Assembly: GCA_035236585.1 (NCBI GenBank)
Contig: CP141132.1
Location: forward strand, 19,133,945-19,197,944
Source: Warburgia ugandensis
Taxonomy: Eukaryota > Streptophyta > Magnoliopsida > Canellales > Canellaceae
Direction: 5' to 3'
DNA length: 64,000 nucleotides
A model generated the notes under the pieces. That model saw only the letters and a program-made list of their open reading frames with translations. It was not told the DNA's origin and searched no databases. Within the stretch, counting starts at the first letter, position 1. Each line of letters begins with the position of its first letter. Both the position numbers and the translations under genes were made by a program. Positions 58,917 to 64,000 of the stretch are shown here, piece after piece.

Positions 58917-59357
58917 TTGTACTTGACCAAGGATAAATTCTTCAAACAAAGGACCCACCTTTTTGTTATTAGTGGTACCCCGTTAAATCATAGATCCATC
59001 CATAATATCCCATACCCAAAATGGTTTGCCCAAATGTTGGGTGTTTCAGGAACTACAATACCTTTTAAAGTAGAGCCCACTGGAGTGAAGCTTTTTGGGA
59101 CTCCTCTTCTCTTCATCCTTTACCTTAGTTCCTTAGTTAGGGATTGGTGTCAGATGGCTAGAAGCTTGTCCTCAAGCATAGAATGGATATTGGCTCAGAA
59201 AGGGAATGAACAAGAAGTTCAACCATTTTTGTATTTCCTCCTTTTTTCTAGAGAGAATTACACCAGTGGTAGGGCGAAAGATAGAAGAAAGGCCCATAGA
59301 AAAGAAAAGGAATTTCCTCTTGCTGCAAGGATCATTTTAACTAATATAAGGAAATAG
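58917..59357 (+). CDS. Hypothetical ORF in the organelle-like block (146 codons)
   Basis: No domain recognised. The first half is mixed and the C-terminal third is basic (R and K rich). The first codon of the open frame is ATG at 58917 only by convention; nothing supports this start. Mitochondrial spacers of plants often carry such unassigned ORFs, and this one may be chance. Confidence 0.2.
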   Translation: MYLTKDKFFKQRTHLFVISGTPLNHRSIHNIPYPKWFAQMLGVSGTTIPFKVEPTGVKLFGTPLLFILYLSSLVRDWCQMARSLSSSIEWILAQKGNEQEVQPFLYFLLFSRENYTSGRAKDRRKAHRKEKEFPLAARIILTNIRK

Positions 59358-62300
59358 TGGATAAAAGGCTAGCATCAGCCACTTCAAATCTTTGAGACCA
59401 AGGGAGCAAAGTAGCAAATCCTTATATCTCTTTCTCAACCTGCTATCTGTCCTTCTCTCATGAACAACACAACAAAGGCTAACTCTCCATCTCCTTACGC
59501 GGATGATATAGCAGATGATTCAATCACAGGATTCGTTCAAATAGAAAGAGAACTACTCCTGCAAAATAAGAAAGAAAGGAGGCACTCGACTACTGCAATT
59601 ATACAATATTTGCTACTGCTAAGCCAAGGAGAGGGTTGAGTGAGTCACCCAACAATTTTATGGTGGAGATTCCACATGATTATCTAATATGGTTGGTGGT
59701 CTAACGGTGACTCGAAACATGTGGCCTATTAGACTGGTCTATAGGTGGAGATTGGTTGGCGAGTGGTATGACAATCTATATCTCCGGCTGAGGGGGAGTG
59801 ACTTTTGTCCAATCGGTGTAGCATCGGGCTTAGAGACTATGCACTGGCCTACTGCAAACGTGCACCATGGTTTGAAAACCTATTCTGCAATCCTCAAGAA
59901 AAAAAAGGGTATAGTCTAGCCCTTTGCTTTAGCACAGGGATAAATAGGGCGGGCTCACTCACTCAAAAAACTACTATAGTAAGTAGCGCCAAAGCGCGTA
60001 ATATACTTACTTATAAGAAATTACACGCAATCAATGGATGTTCATGCATTGGCCCTCGATAATGCTTCAATCGATAGTTGACGACCATCGATGTATGATT
60101 AGTAGCCTCTATTCCTTCCTTTCGAGCTTTGAAAGACTTTTCTCGCAGGGGAGTAGGCGCCTTACCAAGCGCACGTTCGGATTCGAGGTTTTCACAACCA
60201 AGCAAGCCACTTATCCAAGGCCATTCCATGAGTCCTTTCCGAATGACAATCACTATCCATGGAGGACCACCTTCTATATCAATCATAGTAATCACCAAGT
60301 CAGAACTGTAAAATCAGCTAGATTCATAACGCAAATACAGAAAGGATGGAACCCTGAATACTGACTAAAGGTGGATACAGAGAAAGAATAGAGCTGAGAA
60401 CCCTATGACTGGCAGATGTACTAAACCTCGACCTGGAAAGCATTCGACCCCGCCGATGATCGAGTAGGAAGAGAGGAGATGATCGTCTTCTCTCAGTTCG
60501 ATGGCTTCATTGCAAAAAGTAGCTAAGTAGCTTCGAGGGTTTCCTTTCCCTTCTTACCTTGTTTATATGGGTATGACATAACCCGGGGGAAAGCTTGCTT
60601 TTGAGGAAGCCCTGAGTTCACCACAGGGAGCTCATACGGCACCACCAAGACATCCAACTATCTAAAACTAATGATTGATGGTGACCGCACTTTGACGATC
60701 ATAGGTCAAGCGTCTATAAAAAACAGCATGCCACCTGGTATGACTGGGGATTGAGGTTAGCTTGTTTTACTCATGCGAGGAGCAAAGCCACTCAACCGAT
60801 AGGGAGAGGAGTGAAGTGACACTTCAATTCAATAAAGCTGCTTGCCTACCGATCCGATAGGCTCTCTATGTAGTGGTCGGCCTTCCTAGTAGTCGGCATT
60901 CTGAAGCGACTTGTCGTAGAAGCTTTCCTTCCCCCCAGAATGCCATACTCTTACTACAAACTTGAAGCTCTCTATAACAAAAGAAGTTTCATCTTAATGG
61001 CGGACTACTAATACAACAAGCTCGCAACCTACTTTGATTCAAAAGGCAAAGAGGGAAAAAGTTGATAAAAGAACTTTTCTTCCCCTTCGGAAAGATAAAG
61101 GAGAGAAAGATGAAAGGGGCATAGCACTTGAAAGCAGAAAATCCAATATAGAAAGAGAGAAAGTGAGTGGAATAAGGCTTTCCTTTTTTCAGCCATTTCT
61201 CAGCAATAGCTACCTGAATGGAAGCAAGCAACCCTCGGGAAGAAGAAGAAAAGTGGTTCAAGACTACAAGTCAAAACTAAGAACAATCAAAGCTAATTCC
61301 CCTCATCTAGAAACTCTTTAGATAGCTTCTTAGCACTTAGCTACCTTCTCCTTTTGCATCGCTAGCGCTACTACTCCTAGTGATAGGAATAACATACTCT
61401 TTTTCACAATGAGGCCCCTCTTGGACCGGTAATGTATTCTAATGATCTGGATCTCTGGCTTATCTCTTACTTGACAGATTCTATTTCAGCTAGTGGGATT
61501 TAAGTGATGATAATTAGGAAAGAATGGGGTGGATTGGCTTTGATCGATACCATCTAAAAGTGCTTGCTTCATTCATTCGTGACAGTACTGGTTATTCTTA
61601 CTAAGTTTCGCCTCTAATGACTCTTGGAATCATGGGCATGGCTCCATGCATATTCATGGGAGGCCTAATGAATGCTACGAGTGAATGCATAGCTTTGTCT
61701 TCTCTTATTCAATTTTGAGTTATAGGTTAGAGGGAAAGAGAACTCCCCAAAGCAGCCATTCTCTTAAGAAGAGCTATTTTCCCTTGTTATTTCAAAAATG
61801 TGTATCACCATACTGAATCTAGCACAAAGCAAGGAATGATTATCGGAAGTTGGCTACTTAGGTAAATCAATTCCTGCTCTAAGACCTAACTGCACTGTCG
61901 AGGGTGATCTTGAAATAGCACATGAAGGATAAGGAGGGACTGGAATTCCCCTTTTTGAAAGAGTTGCTTGTACTCAAGCTTGAAGGTGGAGATCTTATAA
62001 AGGTTGCCAGTAAGCAAGAAGCAAGCAGGTATCTATTAGCAGCAATAGTCAGAGTCATATAAAAGGTAGCCAAAAAGAAGCATCGAATCCATCAGGTTGT
62101 ATGAAATGAAAGGAGACCCACAATCCCACTTCTCCTTCCCTCTGCCCCAGAAATGGGGTGGGCCTCATTCTTCTTGACGACACCACCGTTCAAAAAGGCT
62201 ACACCTTCTCCCTAAAAACTAAAATCAGGTTTGGCAGTCACAAGGAAGATTGTGTACCCCTACTAAAAAAAACAGCCATTTTTGGGGACTACCCCGTTGT

Positions 62301-62838
62301 CCAAAGGACAAGAAAAAGGGCCTCGTTTCATGTGGAATCATTTTAGATCATACCCAAGCCCACAAGAGGTGCTTGCTTTATGAAACTTCAATCTTGGAAT
62401 AGAAATGAGATCAGAGAGCTAATCCTCGTTAATATGGACTTGGCGCAAAAAAATGTCAAAGCAACAAAAATGAGAATAGAGGGAATCTTCAGATTCAATA
62501 ATATTAGTGGTGGAACTTTCTGATCATACTCGAATAAATTCTTTTTTATCGTTCAATCCATAAACATGGAGAACTATCAAACCAGAGACCAAAGCAAAGT
62601 AGAGCTCAACTCAAACAAAATCAAAATTATTGAAGCTAAGTTCAAGGCTGTGTTTAGCCTTATCGTGTGCGAACCCAATTGTGGACCGTAATTTTTAAGT
62701 CGATATGGGCTTTATCTTGGGTTCCCCCATGAAGGTAGAAATCCTATTTTTTGTAAATGTCATCGAGAATGCGATTTTGACCTGCTTTTCGGCATTCGCT
62801 ATTTAAAGGCGAAGATCCTCATAAATCCTCTGAAGAAC

Positions 62839-63036
62839 GTCCTTTCTGGGTCAGATATGCTGGCATGAGTGAATAACATTTCTTATTCGCTCTTGCAAGA
62901 CTGAAATGGATGGTGCTTCAGGGTTCAGCAGGGTGTGGTCCTTTCTGGGTCAGATATGCTGGCATGAGTGAATAACATTTCTTATTCGCTCTTGCAAGAC
63001 TGAAATGGATGGTGCTTCAGGGTTCAGCAGGGTGTG
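62839..63036. repeat. 99-bp perfect tandem duplication
   Basis: GTCCTTTCTGGGTCAGATAT starts at 62839 and 62938 and the two 99-bp copies appear identical. The second copy runs into the ORF at 62950-63480. Identity of the copies points to a recent event or to active repeat homogenisation in the organelle before transfer. Confidence 0.9.
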
Positions 63037-63480
63037 GCTTGTGGATGGTTCAGACGCGGCATTTTCCTCCGATAAGTTGAGGTACTTTTGCCACCTCCTT
63101 GAGGTGGATCTCAAAGCCGACCCAGAAGAATCCATCCAATTTATTAGAGTGGATTCGCTACCGAAGAAGACCCCCAAGAGAGAAAGAATCACCAAGGCGA
63201 GACTCCCCGGGCAGCCCATCTTTCTCAAAAAGGAAGAGAGGGTGCGCCCCCCTAGACAGAACCCCATTATTTTGAGAAAGTTATAATTCATTATGTCAAG
63301 ATAGATAGAAAGAAAATAGGAGAAAAGTAGGGTCAACAAGATTATAAATGAATACAACAAGTGACGGAACCGACGATGATGAAGAGATAATGGGCAAAGG
63401 ATATTTTTTCTATTATTCAAATTATTTATTATTGATTGATTATCTAATTTATTTCGATCCATATTCATTTTCATTTGCAT
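62950..63480 (-). CDS. Hypothetical ORF with a hydrophobic segment (up to 176 codons)
   Basis: Unknown protein. The first third is basic, then a hydrophobic stretch (LLYSFIILLTLLFSYFLSIY, about residues 41-60) could span a membrane, followed by FLRKMGCPGSLALVILSLLG and a polar C-terminal half with RRWQKYLNLSEENAASEPST. That polar part resembles unassigned ORFs I recall from plant mitochondria, which supports the origin of the block, but I cannot name a family. The C-terminus lies in the 99-bp repeat, so the ORF may have been extended or cut by the duplication. Likely starts are the ATG at the 5' end or the internal ATG of MNYNFLKIMGF. Expression from a nuclear site is unlikely. Confidence 0.35.
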   Translation of the reverse strand: MQMKMNMDRNKLDNQSIINNLNNRKNILCPLSLHHRRFRHLLYSFIILLTLLFSYFLSIYLDIMNYNFLKIMGFCLGGRTLSSFLRKMGCPGSLALVILSLLGVFFGSESTLINWMDSSGSALRSTSRRWQKYLNLSEENAASEPSTSHTLLNPEAPSISVLQERIRNVIHSCQHI

Positions 63481-64000
63481 TGGTTTATTCTTTTTCTTTT
63501 CTGTTCGCCCAAAAAAATAATGAAGAGAGACTTGTCAAAAATGTGGTTGGTTGTTGACCAGCATGGGAAAGGGAAAGAAAGGTGCACAAACACGCTAATG
63601 CCCGCTCGGGTCAAGTAGTAGTAACTGATTGCTAGTCAAAAAACATAGAACGACTGCCACTGAACACAAACCTCTAGAAATGTTCTTAAAATTAAAAGAA
63701 AACAAAAAATGCCAAAGTCGTGTTGCGTAATGAGTCTATAAGCTGTTGGTCCGCTAAAGTAGAGTAATTTCCCTTTACACTTAGCCACTTGCAAGAGCAC
63801 ACACATAAGGCAACCACAAATCTAACCAAGCTAATCGACCCGAACCAATCGATGATTCGTCCGTCGTAAGGTCCTGATAAACGATAGGCTAGCTGGCTGG
63901 CTTTGCTCATGGCAAAAGAAGAAAAGAAGTGAAGGGCACTCCAAACACATCCAATCTTCAAAAGGGCTCAGATTGGAGCCTAGTGCCTGCAACAATTACG

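Larger units (their letters stand above)
55926..64000. other. Probable mitochondrial DNA insertion (NUMT), intergenic type
   Basis: From about 55926 the composition shifts from AT-rich to visibly more G and C, and the texture changes to the purine/pyrimidine patchwork of plant mitochondrial spacers, for example GCTTTCGGGCGATGAATCTT (57242), CCCACCCCGGGC-like runs, TTCCTTCCCCCCAGAATGCC (60926) and GGAAAGGGAAAGAAAGG (63566). I recognised no standard mitochondrial gene, rRNA or tRNA. ORFs of 60-146 codons are scattered without clear domains; the two best for length are 58917-59357 (plus) and 62950-63480 (minus). The block runs off the window edge. Other readings are a horizontally acquired or misassembled organelle contig. 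Confidence 0.6.

Noticed and set aside
62950-63480. Reading the 62950-63480 ORF as a known mitochondrial gene
   Set aside because: No match to any standard mitochondrial protein that I can recognise; kept only as a hypothetical ORF.
55926-64000. Search for tRNA genes, 5S rRNA and standard mitochondrial genes in the organelle-like block
   Set aside because: No cloverleaf-type GGTTCGAATCC arm with a matching acceptor stem and no familiar gene start was found by eye; a covariance-model scan would be decisive.

Overview
This is nuclear DNA of a flowering plant, dominated by decayed transposable elements. The plant signs are a two-exon gene of a plant-only family, CACTA elements with TNP2 transposases, tRNA-Asp-primed and chromovirus Ty3/gypsy retrotransposons, LINE fragments, long (GA/CT)n microsatellites and a stretch that looks mitochondrial. 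The species cannot be fixed from this window. No bacterial-style operon, CRISPR array, rRNA or tRNA was found. All protein homologies come from motif recognition by eye, not from searches.

Layout. 1-4.9 kb: one plausible intact host gene (2427-3216, two exons, 216 aa, with an N-terminal VYELHRLYR motif, an EAR-like IELTLG and a conserved-looking C-terminus), followed by a duplicated GA-rich repeat cluster. 4.96-6.8 kb: the 3' half of a LINE on the minus strand. 7717-17387: a CACTA element on the plus strand with matching terminal inverted repeats, a gutted TNP2 gene and a second, intron-containing ORF. 17.4-31.67 kb: minus-strand CACTA material, with an inverted ORF2 copy, a (GA)n minisatellite, a kinase-like fragment, a near full-length dead TNP2, an LTR-like insertion and a subterminal repeat field ending near 31665. 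31.69-32.0 kb: a LINE reverse transcriptase piece, perhaps from the same LINE as at 5-6.8 kb. 32-36.65 kb: unclassified AT-rich DNA with a long (TC)n tract.

36.65-43.85 kb: a Tekay-like chromovirus remnant on the minus strand (3.19-kb 3' LTR, polypurine tract, integrase, RNase H, RT, protease, trace of gag). Its gag side is cut by the 3' LTR of a minus-strand tRNA-Asp-type gypsy element (43.88-45.385 plus 54.757-55.116 kb, internal part to 55.925 kb). That LTR is itself split by a complete plus-strand element of the same lineage, 45386-54751, with two LTRs, a CAAAA target duplication on both sides, a tRNA-Asp-like primer site and a broken gag but no pol. From about 55.93 kb to the end the base composition changes and the sequence reads like plant mitochondrial intergenic DNA, so it is probably a nuclear insertion of organelle DNA.

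The elements give a relative history: chromovirus first, then the minus gypsy element, then the plus gypsy element. Several short tandem duplications (about 99, 140, 189, 197 and 425 bp) lie on top of these insertions. I found no convincing new biological system. The most interesting items are the well-bounded CACTA and LTR elements, the kinase-like fragment between two transposase remnants, the split LINE, and the organelle-like block.
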